Origin: Streptomyces colonosanans
GTDB taxonomy: Bacteria; Actinomycetota; Actinomycetes; Streptomycetales; Streptomycetaceae
Direction of reading: 5' to 3'
Assembly (NCBI RefSeq): GCF_001866645.1
Contig: NZ_MLYP01000037.1
Location: forward strand, 47,807 to 111,806
DNA length: 64,000 nucleotides
Shown here: positions 35,088 through 43,859 of the stretch, in pieces
Numbering within the stretch: position 1 is the first letter of the stretch
Layout of the letters: every line of letters begins with the position of its first letter
Program-made: the position numbers and the translations under genes
The notes under the pieces: generated by a model
The model's database searches: none
Told to the model about the DNA's origin: nothing
The model's input: only the letters and a program-made list of their open reading frames with translations

Positions 35088-36815
35088 GTGGCCCGGCCCA
35101 ACGAAGAGGTCGAGGCGCTCCTTCGGGAGTACGCGGACCTCATCGCGATCACCGGAGGCGACGCCTTCAAGGTGCGCGCCTACGAGAAGGCCGCGCGTGC
35201 GATCGGCGGCCATCCCGAGGACATCTCCCGTCTGGACGCCGACGGGTTGCGGGACATCCCGAACGTGGGCAGGTCGATCGCCGAGAAGGTGGTCGAGTAT
35301 CTGCGCACCGGCACCGTCTCGGTGGTCGAGGAACGCCGGTCGAGGATCCCCGCCGGGGTACGGGAACTCGTCGCGATCCCCACGCTCGGTCCGAAGAAGG
35401 CCCTGCGGCTCTACGAGGACCTGCACATCTCGTCGGTGGACGAGCTGGCCGCAGCCATCGAGGCGGACGCACTGCACGATCTCAAGGGCTTCGGTGAGAA
35501 GACGCAGGAGAACATCCTGCACGGCATCGCCCTCCTGCGGCAGGCGGGCGGCCGTATCCCGCTGCATCTCGCCATGGACGCCGCCGAGGACATCGTCGCC
35601 GAACTCTCCGAGGTGAAGGGCTGCCGTCGTTGCACATACGCCGGGTCGCTGCGCCGGATGAAGGAGACCATCGGCGACATCGACATCCTCGTCGCCGCGG
35701 CGCGGTCCGCACCCTTCATGGACGCACTCGCCGCTCTGCCGTCCACCGCCGAGGTGATCGCCCACGGCGCGAAGAAGAGGTCGGTCCGCACCACCAAGGG
35801 CGTCCAGGTGGACCTGCGGGTGCTCCCGCCGGTCTCGTGGGGTGCCGGGCTGCAGTACTTCACCGGTTCCAAGGCGCACAACATCCGCACCCGCACCATC
35901 GCCGTCCGCCAGGGGCTGAAGCTCTCCGAGTACGGCCTGTTCGACGTGGACAGCGGGACGTCGGTCGCCTCCCGCTCGGAGGAGGACGTGTACGCCCGGC
36001 TCGGCCTGCCGTGGATCCCGCCCACGCTGCGTGAGGACCGGGGGGAGATCGACGCCGCCCTGCGCGGCGAGCTGCCCGAGCTGGTGACCGAGCGGGACAT
36101 CCGCGGTGACCTGCACACCCACACGGACCTCACCGACGGCCTCGCGCCGCTGGAGACGATGGTGACGGCCGCCGCCGAACGCGGCTACGCGTACTACGCG
36201 GTCACCGACCACGCGCCCAACCTGTACATGCAGCGCATGACCGACGAGAAGATCCTCGCCCAGCGGGAGCGGGTACGGGCGCTGGACGGTGCCCACCGGG
36301 GGATGCGGCTGCTGCATGGGACCGAGCTCAACATCGATCCCGAGGGGGAGGTGGACTGGCCCGACGAGTTCCTCGCCGGTTTCGACCTCTGCGTGGCCTC
36401 CCTGCACTCTCATTTCGACCTGGACCGCAAGGCCATGACCAGGCGGCTCGTACGGGCCTGCGAGAACCCGCACGTCCATGTCATCGGTCACCCGACCACC
36501 CGGCTGATCGGCAAACGGCCGGAGGTGGACGCCGATTGGGACGAGGTGTTCGCCGCCTGTGCGCGCACCGGCACCGCGCTGGAGATCAACTCCCAGCCCG
36601 ACCGGCTCGACCTGTGCGACGAGGACATCCTGCGCGCCAGGCAGTACGGCGCGAAGTTCGCCGTGAACACCGACGCCCACTCCGTCCTCCACCTCGCCTG
36701 TCTGCGCTTCGGGGTCGGTACCGCACAGCGTGGCTGGCTCACCCCGAAGGACGTCGTCAACACCTGGCCGCTGAGTCGTCTGCGCCGGTTCCTGCGCAAG
36801 GACGGGTCCGTCTGA
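35088..36815 (+). CDS. polX: PolX-type DNA polymerase with PHP domain
   Basis: A 575-residue family X polymerase/exonuclease used in gap filling and base-excision repair. Residues 1-150 contain HhH motifs (DIPNVGRSIAEKV, IPTLGPKKALRLY, LKGFGEKTQENI). The polymerase motif GSLRR (186-190) with GDID (196-199) is intact. The C-terminal PHP domain starts at DLHTHTD (341-347) and keeps the later His/Asp sites (ASLHSHFD, NTDAHS). The GTG at 35088 is the first start giving the family N-terminus. It ends 13 bp from the convergent capA-like gene. Confidence 0.93.
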   Translation: MARPNEEVEALLREYADLIAITGGDAFKVRAYEKAARAIGGHPEDISRLDADGLRDIPNVGRSIAEKVVEYLRTGTVSVVEERRSRIPAGVRELVAIPTLGPKKALRLYEDLHISSVDELAAAIEADALHDLKGFGEKTQENILHGIALLRQAGGRIPLHLAMDAAEDIVAELSEVKGCRRCTYAGSLRRMKETIGDIDILVAAARSAPFMDALAALPSTAEVIAHGAKKRSVRTTKGVQVDLRVLPPVSWGAGLQYFTGSKAHNIRTRTIAVRQGLKLSEYGLFDVDSGTSVASRSEEDVYARLGLPWIPPTLREDRGEIDAALRGELPELVTERDIRGDLHTHTDLTDGLAPLETMVTAAAERGYAYYAVTDHAPNLYMQRMTDEKILAQRERVRALDGAHRGMRLLHGTELNIDPEGEVDWPDEFLAGFDLCVASLHSHFDLDRKAMTRRLVRACENPHVHVIGHPTTRLIGKRPEVDADWDEVFAACARTGTALEINSQPDRLDLCDEDILRARQYGAKFAVNTDAHSVLHLACLRFGVGTAQRGWLTPKDVVNTWPLSRLRRFLRKDGSV

Positions 36816-36828
36816 GAGCGGCCCCGGG

Positions 36829-37959
36829 TCAGGTGTGCCGCCCTCCGTCGGGTGGCCGCAGCACGAGCGTGCCGTCGGGCCCGCGGCCGACGCGGGTCCC
36901 CATGTCCCGGCTGTAGGTGTCGAGGACGGTACGCAGCCACTCGGCATCCTCGGCCGACGCGTGCTCCAGGCGCATCCTGCGCGCCTGGAGGGGGACGATC
37001 CGCGCGTCGGCCAGCCGGCCGGTGTCCGGCTCCAGCGACACCAGGTAGAGCAGCCGCAGGTCGTCCCGGTACCGTTCGTAACCGCCGATGCCCTCGTAGT
37101 CGTCGACCAGGTCACCGCAGCCGTACAGGACGAGCCTGTCCCGGTACACCTCCAGCGGGCGCGGATGGTGTGAGGAGTGTCCGTGCACGACGTCGGCGCC
37201 CGCGTCGACGAGCGCATGGGCGAAGTGGACCTCGGCGCGGGAGACGTCGTAGCCCCAGTTGGCGCCCCAGTGGACCGAGGCGACCGTGATGTCGCCCGGT
37301 TGTCTCACCTGCCGCAGACGGTCGGCGAAGCTCTCGGCGGCCGTGGCCGACGGTCCCGCGACGAAGTCGACACCGGCCCGTTCCTCGGTGGCGGCCCAGC
37401 CGTGCGGGATCCCGCTGGAGGGCATCCCGAAGCAGAAGACCAGCACCCGTCCTCCCGTGTTCAGGGGGACGATCGCCGGCCGCCTCGCCGCAGCGGCGTT
37501 CCGGCCGGCCCCCGCCGTGCGCAGGCCCGCCTCCGCCAGGGCGTCGAGTGTCTCGTCCAGGCCCCGCCGGCCGAAGTCGAGGACATGGTTGTTGGCCAGG
37601 GCGCAGACGTCGGGGCGGGCCGCGGCCAGGCACGGCAGGTTGGCCGGGTTCATCCGGTAATGGACGCCCTTGCCGGGGGCGAACTCCCCGTCCTGGGTGA
37701 CGGCGGTCTCCAGGTTGATCACGCGTATGTCGGGCGCGGCGTCGTCCAGGACCGGCAGCGCCTCGCCCCAGGGCCAGCGGAAGCCGACCGGCCGCGGAAT
37801 CGGCCCGTTCGCCACCTCGGCCAGGCCGACGTAGCTCCGGGCGTCGTGGATGTACGTCTCCCGCAGTGCCGGGTCACCGGGGTGCGGGAGGATCTGATCG
37901 ACGCCCCGGCCGAGCATCACGTCACCGCCGAGGAACAGGGTGACCGCACCCTCGTTCAT
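36829..37959 (-). CDS. CapA-family metallophosphatase-like protein
   Basis: A 376-residue protein of the CapA/PgsA poly-gamma-glutamate synthesis family, a calcineurin-like fold. Metal-site motifs are GGDVMLGR at the N-terminus, NLETAVT, ANNHVLDFGRRGLDET, HWGANW and HGHSSHHPR. No signal peptide or membrane anchor is visible, so it is probably cytoplasmic, unlike Bacillus CapA. The substrate is unknown. Confidence 0.87.
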   Translation of the reverse strand: MNEGAVTLFLGGDVMLGRGVDQILPHPGDPALRETYIHDARSYVGLAEVANGPIPRPVGFRWPWGEALPVLDDAAPDIRVINLETAVTQDGEFAPGKGVHYRMNPANLPCLAAARPDVCALANNHVLDFGRRGLDETLDALAEAGLRTAGAGRNAAAARRPAIVPLNTGGRVLVFCFGMPSSGIPHGWAATEERAGVDFVAGPSATAAESFADRLRQVRQPGDITVASVHWGANWGYDVSRAEVHFAHALVDAGADVVHGHSSHHPRPLEVYRDRLVLYGCGDLVDDYEGIGGYERYRDDLRLLYLVSLEPDTGRLADARIVPLQARRMRLEHASAEDAEWLRTVLDTYSRDMGTRVGRGPDGTLVLRPPDGGRHT

Positions 37960-38259
37960 CCCTTCACGCTAATGCGCGCTCCGGCCGTGCGCGAAGGCTC
38001 ACCCGGTCGTCATGGCTGCGGGTGCGGTGCTGGTGCCCGGCAGGCAACGTTTGCCCGTCAGGGAGCGGCGTCCGGCGCGTTCCCCCTCGCTCGGCTTCGC
38101 TCGCGCGGGCGGTGCCCCCACCGGCGTGCCGGCCGGAAGTCCTCGTACTGGATGTCCTTGGGTTTTCGGCCGGTGCGGCGAGTGGGGGTATCCCCTGCTC
38201 GAAGAGCTTGGGGGAGCGTGCCGGGCGTCGCGACGGGGCGAACACGGCCTGTCGGGGCA
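37960..38259. other. Intergenic region filled by a dispersed repeat
   Basis: 300 bp between two minus-strand genes. From 38031 onwards it is repeat copy B; the first ~70 bp downstream of the capA-like start should hold that gene's promoter. No gene is supported. Confidence 0.6.
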
Positions 38260-38263
38260 CTAG
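38031..38263. repeat. Dispersed palindromic repeat, long copy (copy B)
   Basis: Left end TGCCCGGCAGGCAACG followed by TTTGCCCGTC and GGAGCGGCGTC; right end GCTTGGGGGAGCGTGCC, then GGGGCGAACACGGCC and GGGGCACTAG. The ends form an imperfect inverted repeat shared with copies A, C and D. It is longer than the others by about 100 bp of internal sequence. The stop codon of the downstream minus-strand gene is in its right end. Confidence 0.75.
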
Positions 38264-39567
38264 ACATGGGCGGGTGCCATGTGGTCGGTGAACCAGTCGC
38301 GGGCCAGGTCGGTCACCGCCTCCAGCGCTCCGGGTTCCTCGAACAGGTGCGTGGCGCCGGGGACGATCGCGAGACTGTTCTCGCAGCGCAGCTGGGCCTG
38401 CGCCTGCCTGTTGAGGTCGAGCACGGTCAGGTCGGCGCCACCCACGATGAGCAGCGTGGGGGACGTCACCGCGGGCAGCCGGAGCCCGGCGAGGTCGGGC
38501 CGGCCGCCGCGCGAGACGACCGCGGCGACGTGCGTCTCCGGCTCCGCGGCGGCCCACAGGGCGGCGGCCGCGCCGGTGCTGGCGCCGAAGTACCCGATCG
38601 CCAGCTGCTCGGCCTCGGGTTGTCCGCGCAGCCAGCCGGTGGCGTCGGCCAGTCGCCCGGCCAGCAGACCGGTGTCGAACACATTGGCCCGGTCGCGCTC
38701 CTCGTCCTCGGTGAGCAGGTCGAACAGCAGGGTGCCGAGTGCGGCCCGGTTCAGTCCCTCGGCCACGAACCGGTTGCGCGGGCTGCGCCGGCTGCTGCCG
38801 CTGCCGTGCGCGAAGACCACCATCCCGGCCGCCCCCTCGGGCACCGTCAACTGCCCTCGCAGCAGCACGGCACCGGCCACGACGTCCACCTCCCGGTCCA
38901 CGCGCCCGGCGCCGGCGGCGGATCCGTGTGAGCGGCCCGTCGCCCGCTCCAGGCAGGCGGCAACCTCCTCGTCCTCGACCTGGGAGAAGTCGGCGTAGAA
39001 CTGCCCGATCGCATAGAAGTCGCGCGGCGTCTCCAGGCAGACCAGTTCGTCGGCGTCCCCGCCCAGCCGCTCGGTCCAGTCCTGCGGCGCAACGGGTACC
39101 GCCAGCACGATCCGCGCCGCTCCACGGGCCCGCGCGATCCGGCAGGCCGCCCGCGCGGTGGACCCGGTGGCCACCCCGTCGTCGACCACGACCACCGTCC
39201 GCCCCGCGATATCGACCGGCGCACGCGCACCTCGGTAGAGCCGGCCCCGTCGCTGGAGTACCTCGCTCTCGCGCTCCTCCACCTGCGCCAGTTCCTCCGG
39301 TGTGACGCGCGCGTCACGCACCACCGCGTCGTTGATCACGCGTACGCCGTCCTCGCCGAGCGCTCCCATTCCCAGCTCCGGCTGGAAGGGCACGCCCAGC
39401 TTCCGTACCAGACAGACATCCAGCGGCGCGCCGAGCGCCCCGGCGACCTGCGCGGCAACCGGCACTCCTCCCCTGGGCAGCCCCAGCACCACCACGTCCT
39501 CGCCCCTGAGATGCGCCAGGCGGGCACCCAGCCGGTGTCCCGCTTCGAGACGATCCAAGAAGAGCAC
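38260..39567 (-). CDS. Phosphoribosyltransferase-alpha/beta hydrolase fusion
   Basis: 435 residues in two domains. Residues ~1-215 are a type I phosphoribosyltransferase with the PRPP-binding loop VVVVDDGVATGSTARAA (about 130-147). Residues ~225-435 are a dienelactone-hydrolase-like domain with the nucleophile elbow GYFGASTGAAA and a late His (ATHLFEE). This fusion is known in actinobacteria, for example in the mycobacterial dormancy regulon. It is transcribed with the DUF1876 gene (12 bp apart). Confidence 0.88.
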   Translation of the reverse strand: MLFLDRLEAGHRLGARLAHLRGEDVVVLGLPRGGVPVAAQVAGALGAPLDVCLVRKLGVPFQPELGMGALGEDGVRVINDAVVRDARVTPEELAQVEERESEVLQRRGRLYRGARAPVDIAGRTVVVVDDGVATGSTARAACRIARARGAARIVLAVPVAPQDWTERLGGDADELVCLETPRDFYAIGQFYADFSQVEDEEVAACLERATGRSHGSAAGAGRVDREVDVVAGAVLLRGQLTVPEGAAGMVVFAHGSGSSRRSPRNRFVAEGLNRAALGTLLFDLLTEDEERDRANVFDTGLLAGRLADATGWLRGQPEAEQLAIGYFGASTGAAAALWAAAEPETHVAAVVSRGGRPDLAGLRLPAVTSPTLLIVGGADLTVLDLNRQAQAQLRCENSLAIVPGATHLFEEPGALEAVTDLARDWFTDHMAPAHV

Positions 39568-39579
39568 GGTTCAGCCTCC

Positions 39580-39894
39580 TCATTCCCGGGGCGACCACAG
39601 CGGCGCGGGCGAGGGTTCCTCCGACGCCCCGACGTCCCTGATGTCACCCGCGGCCGCCCGGAGCAGCTGCTGGCCCAGCGCGACCAGGGCCCGGCCGACG
39701 GCGAGTTCGTCACCGATCTCGGGCACCGCCGTGTCGTACGGGTTCCGGTGGGCCTCGGCAAGACTCTCCAGCACGTTGTCACCGGTGTTCAGGACGACCC
39801 GGGCCGTGGTGTCCGGATCGTGTTCGGAAAGGTAGAGACGCAGCGTCCACTCCTTGGCGGACGGAGGCCGGCTGCCGGCGGCTCTGGTCATCAT
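39580..39894 (-). CDS. DUF1876 family protein
   Basis: 104 residues. WTLRLYLSEHDPDTTARVVLNTGD and HRNPYDTAVPEIGDELAVGRALVALGQQLLRAAAGDI match the DUF1876 domain (small dsRBD-like fold), also found in mycobacterial hypoxia and dormancy genes. The ATG at 39894 has GAGGAGGG 4 bases upstream. The first gene of a two-gene unit with the phosphoribosyltransferase-hydrolase fusion, suggesting a stress-induced role. Confidence 0.87.
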   Translation of the reverse strand: MMTRAAGSRPPSAKEWTLRLYLSEHDPDTTARVVLNTGDNVLESLAEAHRNPYDTAVPEIGDELAVGRALVALGQQLLRAAAGDIRDVGASEEPSPAPLWSPRE

Positions 39895-40098
39895 CCGTCC
39901 CTCCTCATGCCGTGCGGGACAAGGGGACAGGGGGCGCGGCCCCTTTCCACTGTGACTCCGATGGGCGCCTGCCGCACGGGGCGGACGGCCCTGGTGTTCC
40001 GGCACATCGGGGCGAGCGGGCACGGCCGGTCCCACCGTCCGAGGCCCTGCCGTGGCCAGCCCGCGGGGCTCCCCGGCGCAGCGGGCACAATGGCGGTC

Positions 40099-40509
40099 AT
40101 GACCACGCGTTCCTGCCCGTGCGGCCTGCCCGAGGCGTATGAGAAGTGCTGCGGCCGTTTCCTCCCCCAGCCTCGAACACCCTCGGCCGGGGGGACCCCC
40201 ATGGGTGCCGCCGCCGCACCGACCGCCGAGGCGCTGATGCGCTCGCGGTACAGCGCCTTCGTGCGCCAGGACGCGGGCTATCTGTTGCGCACGTGGCATC
40301 CGCGCACCCGGCCCGCCCGGCTCGACCTCGACCCGGGGATGCGGTGGACGGGGCTGGAGATCCTGGACACGACGGACGGTTCGGCGTTCCACTCCACGGG
40401 GACCGTGACCTTCCGGGCCTCCTACCGGGGCGGCTCGCTGCACGAGCACAGCAGGTTCGAGCGGGTCGACGGGGCGTGGGTGTACGTCGACGGCGACTTC
40501 GTGGACTGA
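40099..40509 (+). CDS. YchJ-like (UPF0225) protein
   Basis: 136 residues (ATG 40090 is an alternative). The N-terminal SEC-C-like zinc motif SCPCGLPEAYEKCCGRF is followed by the YchJ domain (ALMRSRYSAFVRQDAGYLLRTWHP ... WTGLEILDT). Between them, LPQPRTPSAGGTPMG is an unusual insertion encoded by a palindromic sequence (40162-40203) resembling the core of the dispersed repeats of this window. The frame is preserved. Function of the family is unknown. Confidence 0.82.
   Translation: MTTRSCPCGLPEAYEKCCGRFLPQPRTPSAGGTPMGAAAAPTAEALMRSRYSAFVRQDAGYLLRTWHPRTRPARLDLDPGMRWTGLEILDTTDGSAFHSTGTVTFRASYRGGSLHEHSRFERVDGAWVYVDGDFVD
40162..40203. repeat. Repeat core inserted in frame within the ychJ-like gene (copy E)
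   Basis: CTCCCCCAGCCTCG...GGCCGGGGGGACCCCCA is an inverted repeat matching the reverse complement of the core TGGGGGTCCCCC...CTTGGGGGAG in copies C and D. Its length of 42 bp is a multiple of three. Confidence 0.55.
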
Positions 40510-40553
40510 CGCCCGTTCCGTAGGGACCAGTTCGGACTCCCGACGGTGCCGGG

Positions 40554-41255
40554 TCAGGGAGCCAGGATGTCCAGCTCCTGCAGCGCGCCGACGGTGATTT
40601 CACGGGTCAGTTGTTCCGCGCGGGCCGCGTCGCCCTCCCGTACCGCCTCCGCGACCTGGACGTGCAGGGTGACCGCGGCCGGGTCGGGGTCCTCGAACAT
40701 GACGTCGTGATGGGTACGGCCGGTCAGGACCTCCGCGACGACATCGCCGAGCCGGGCGAACATCTCGTTGCCCGACGCCGCCAGGATCACCCGGTGGAAG
40801 GCCACGTCATGGAACAGGTAGCCGTCCAGCTTGTGGCCGCGTGAGTTCGCGACCATGCCCAGCGCGCACGCGGTGAGTTCGGCGCACTGCTCGGGTGTGG
40901 CGTCGCGGGCGGCCAGGGCCGCGGCCGCCGGCTCGATCGCCGAGCGCAGGATGGTCAGTGAGCGCAGCTGGTTCGGGCGGTCGGCGCCGGCCAGACGCCA
41001 CCGGATGACCTGCGGGTCATAGACGTTCCACTCGGACTTGAGGCGGACCCTGACACCGACCCGGCGGCGGGATTCCACCAGATGCATCGACTCCAGGACG
41101 CGCACCGCCTCGCGCATCACGGAGCGTGACACCTCGAAGTGCTGGGCCAGTTCGTCCGTGCGCAGAACGCTGCCCGGCGGGTAGTCGCCCGCGGTGATCG
41201 CGGGGCCGAGGGTGTCGAGTACACGGCCGTGTAGTCCCCGGCCCGGTGTGGTCAT
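40554..41255 (-). CDS. gntR: FadR-type gluconate operon regulator
   Basis: A 233-residue GntR-family (FCD subfamily) repressor divergent from gntK. Winged helix at ~28-65 (LRTDELAQHFEVSRSVMREAVRVLES); FCD ligand domain with VAFHRVILAASGNEMF. The ATG at 41255 (MTTPGRGLHG) is preferred over one 54 bp upstream. It likely responds to gluconate or 6-phosphogluconate and binds the palindrome at 41348-41368 and a site in its own promoter. Confidence 0.88.
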   Translation of the reverse strand: MTTPGRGLHGRVLDTLGPAITAGDYPPGSVLRTDELAQHFEVSRSVMREAVRVLESMHLVESRRRVGVRVRLKSEWNVYDPQVIRWRLAGADRPNQLRSLTILRSAIEPAAAALAARDATPEQCAELTACALGMVANSRGHKLDGYLFHDVAFHRVILAASGNEMFARLGDVVAEVLTGRTHHDVMFEDPDPAAVTLHVQVAEAVREGDAARAEQLTREITVGALQELDILAP

Positions 41256-41347
41256 GCGCTCAGGGTACGGGGCAGACCAGTCCCCGAAAAAGTCAGACTT
41301 ATTTGTCACATACTCTTGAATTCGTCGTACCTAATCGGTTTCAGTGA

Positions 41348-41368
41348 CGTCGACATCAGATGTCGACG
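41348..41368. promoter_or_regulatory. Perfect palindrome upstream of gntK, probable GntR operator
   Basis: The arm CGTCGACATC and its exact complement GATGTCGACG flank a single A (10-bp arms). It lies 17 bp upstream of the gntK ATG at 41386, so in the leader or just after the transcription start. Confidence 0.65.
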
Positions 41369-41385
41369 AAGACAGCGAGAGCACG

Positions 41386-41934
41386 ATGCACCCAGTGCGC
41401 ACCCCCCACGTCGTCGTGGTCATGGGCGTCGCGGGCACCGGTAAGACCACGATCGGTCCCCTGCTTGCGACGCGGCTCGGCGTTCCGTACGCCGAGGGCG
41501 ACGACTTCCACCCCGCGGCCAACATCGCCAAGATGTCGGCCGGCGTCCCGCTCACCGACGAGGACCGGTGGCCATGGCTGGACGCCATCGGTGCCTGGGC
41601 GCACGAGCAGGCGGGGCTCGGCGGGGTGGTCAGCAGCTCGGCGCTGAAGCGGGCGTACCGCGACCGCCTGCGGGCCGCGGCTCCCGGCGTCGTCTTCGTG
41701 CATCTGACGGGCGATCGCGCGCTCATCGAGGACCGGATGGCGCACCGGCAGGGGCACTTCATGCCCACGGCGCTGCTGGACTCCCAGTTCGCCACGCTCC
41801 AGCCGCTGGAGCCGGACGAGGCGGGGGTCGTGGTGGATGTCTCGGGCAGTCCCGAGGAGATCACCGCCCGCGCCGTGAACGCACTGCGCGACCTCGAACG
41901 CTTCGAGCCGCGGGCCGCCCGGTCCTCGCGTTAA
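41386..41934 (+). CDS. gntK: Gluconokinase
   Basis: Phosphorylates gluconate to 6-phosphogluconate with ATP for the pentose phosphate route. 182 residues, the usual size of GntK-type P-loop kinases. The Walker A GVAGTGKTT is near residue 14, followed by EGDDFHPAANIAKMSAGVPLTDEDRWPWL and VFVHLTGDRALIEDRMAHRQGHFMP. ATG 41386 is preferred to GTG 41344, because the latter would place the operator palindrome inside the coding region. gntP follows 103 bp later. Confidence 0.93.
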   Translation: MHPVRTPHVVVVMGVAGTGKTTIGPLLATRLGVPYAEGDDFHPAANIAKMSAGVPLTDEDRWPWLDAIGAWAHEQAGLGGVVSSSALKRAYRDRLRAAAPGVVFVHLTGDRALIEDRMAHRQGHFMPTALLDSQFATLQPLEPDEAGVVVDVSGSPEEITARAVNALRDLERFEPRAARSSR

Positions 41935-42037
41935 TTCCCCGCCCCTCTCGGCCGGCCCTCTCCCCCAGGGGCCGCGGACCGGGGGCGGTCCTCCTCACCA
42001 GAAACCGAGAGTTCCTCTCCTTACCCAAGGGACACCC

Positions 42038-43435
42038 GTGACCAGACTCAGCGTCGAGATGCTGGCAGCGGACACCGTCGAGCCGATCACGTCGGCGGGC
42101 CACGCTCAACTGGGCATCGCGGTACTGGCGGGCATCGCCGTCATCGTGCTGCTCATCACCAAGTTCAAGCTCCACGCCTTCCTGGCCCTGACCATCGGCT
42201 CGCTCGCGCTCGGCGCGTTCGCCGGGGCGCCGCTCGACAAGGCGATCGCCAGCTTCACCACCGGGCTTGGCTCGACCGTCGCCGGTGTGGGCGTCCTGAT
42301 CGCGCTGGGCGCGATCCTCGGCAAGCTGCTCGCCGACTCCGGTGGCGCGGACCAGATCGTCGACACGATCCTCGCCAAGGCGGGAGGGCGTGGGATGCCG
42401 TGGGCGATGGTGCTGATCGCCTCGGTGATCGGGCTGCCGCTGTTCTTCGAGGTCGGCATCGTGCTGCTGATCCCGGTGGTGCTGATGGTCGCGAAGCGCG
42501 GCAACTACTCGCTGATGCGCATAGGCATCCCGGCGCTGGCCGGTCTGTCCGTGATGCACGGTCTGATCCCGCCGCACCCCGGCCCGCTGGTCGCCATCGA
42601 CGCCGTCAAGGCGAACCTCGGCGTCACGCTGGCGCTCGGCGTACTGGTCGCCATCCCGACGGTGATCATCGCCGGCCCGCTGTTCTCGAAGGTCGCCGCC
42701 CGCTGGGTGGACGTCCCGGTCCCCGACCGGATGATCCCGCCGCGCGCCTCCGAGGAACTGGACAAGCGCCCCGGCTTCGGCGCCACGCTGGCCACCGTGC
42801 TGCTGCCGGTCGTCCTGATGCTGTCCAAGGCGCTGGTCGACATCATCGTCGACGACCCGGCGCACATGGTGCAGCGCGTCTTCGACGTGATCGGCTCGCC
42901 GCTGATCGCACTGCTCGCGGCCGTGATCGTCGGTATGTTCACGCTCGGCCGCCCGGCCGGGTTCGGCAGGGAGCGGATCACCCAGACGGTGGAGAAGGGG
43001 CTCGGGCCCATCGCGGGCATCCTGCTCATCGTCGGCGCCGGCGGCGGCTTCAAGCAGACGCTGATCGACTCCGGCGTGGGCCAGATGGTCCTGGACATCT
43101 CCAAGGACTGGTCGATACCCGCGCTGCTGCTGGCCTGGCTGATCGCGGTGGCGATCCGGCTGGCGACGGGGTCGGCGACCGTGGCGACCGTCTCGGCCTC
43201 CGGTCTGGTCGCCCCCCTCGCGGCCGACATGTCGACCACGCACACGGCCCTGCTGGTACTGGCCATCGGAGCCGGCTCGCTCTTCCTGAGCCATGTCAAC
43301 GACGCCGGGTTCTGGCTGGTCAAGGAGTACTTCGGACTCAGCGTCGGCGAGAACCTGAAGACCTGGTCGGTCATGGAGTGCATCGTCTCCGTGGTCGCCG
43401 GTGGGCTGGTCCTGCTGCTGTCCCTGGTGATCTAG
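42038..43435 (+). CDS. gntP: GntP-family gluconate permease
   Basis: A 465-residue integral membrane gluconate:H+ symporter of the GntP family with about 12-14 hydrophobic segments. The family stretch MHGLIPPHPGPLVAIDA is present near residue 170, and LATGSATVATVSASG and LFLSHVNDAGFWLVKEYF near the C-terminus. The GTG start at 42038 follows an AAGGG site. It forms the uptake step of the gntK-gntP unit controlled by the divergent gntR. Confidence 0.94.
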   Translation: MTRLSVEMLAADTVEPITSAGHAQLGIAVLAGIAVIVLLITKFKLHAFLALTIGSLALGAFAGAPLDKAIASFTTGLGSTVAGVGVLIALGAILGKLLADSGGADQIVDTILAKAGGRGMPWAMVLIASVIGLPLFFEVGIVLLIPVVLMVAKRGNYSLMRIGIPALAGLSVMHGLIPPHPGPLVAIDAVKANLGVTLALGVLVAIPTVIIAGPLFSKVAARWVDVPVPDRMIPPRASEELDKRPGFGATLATVLLPVVLMLSKALVDIIVDDPAHMVQRVFDVIGSPLIALLAAVIVGMFTLGRPAGFGRERITQTVEKGLGPIAGILLIVGAGGGFKQTLIDSGVGQMVLDISKDWSIPALLLAWLIAVAIRLATGSATVATVSASGLVAPLAADMSTTHTALLVLAIGAGSLFLSHVNDAGFWLVKEYFGLSVGENLKTWSVMECIVSVVAGGLVLLLSLVI

Positions 43436-43567
43436 GGCCGTGGCAGGCAACGTTTGCCCGTTAAGGAGCGGCGTCCGGTGCGGGCTCTGGGGGTCCCCCT
43501 GCTCGAAGGGCTTGGGGGAGCGTGCCGGGCGTCGCGACGGGGCGAACGTCGCCTGCCGCGGCACCAG
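43432..43567. repeat. Dispersed palindromic repeat (copy C)
   Basis: Left end CTAGGGCCGTGGCAGGCAAC, then TTTGCCCGTTAAGGAGCGGC; right end GCTTGGGGGAGCGTGCC, then GGGGCGAACGTCGCCTGCC and GCGGCACCAG. The ends pair as an imperfect ~21-bp inverted repeat. The gntP TAG stop lies at its left edge. Confidence 0.75.
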
Positions 43568-43590
43568 GAGCCGGCTCTCGCTGCTGGGGC

Positions 43591-43720
43591 CTACAGCGGG
43601 TGCCCCACCAGCGAGTCGAGGATGCCGCGGGCGGCGATCAGGTCGTCGATCGCCGCCGTGATCCGCTCGCGCTCCTTCGATGACGGCCCTGGGCGGCACG
43701 GCAGCGTATGTCGGTAGCGA
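43591..43720 (-). pseudogene. Possible remnant of a MerR-type regulator
   Basis: The minus-strand reading SSKERERITAAIDDLIAARG, then ILDSLVGHPL and a stop (43591-43593), looks like the C-terminal coiled coil of a MerR-family regulator. No in-frame HTH or start is found upstream; the remaining 43568-43859 interval has no supported gene. Weak evidence. Confidence 0.35.
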
Positions 43721-43859
43721 CCCGGGGCGGGCGGCGGCACGGGCGGCCGACCAGGCCGTAGCCGCCGGGTACGGTCAGGACGGGCTCGCCCGGCTCGTCG
43801 CGCATGTGACGGCTACGGCGGCCACACCGCTGGGGCACCAGGTTTCACCCGTCGGCCGG

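Noticed and set aside
35043..37217. Long minus-strand open frame over polX
   Set aside because: Shadow of PolX, whose catalytic motifs are clear on the plus strand.
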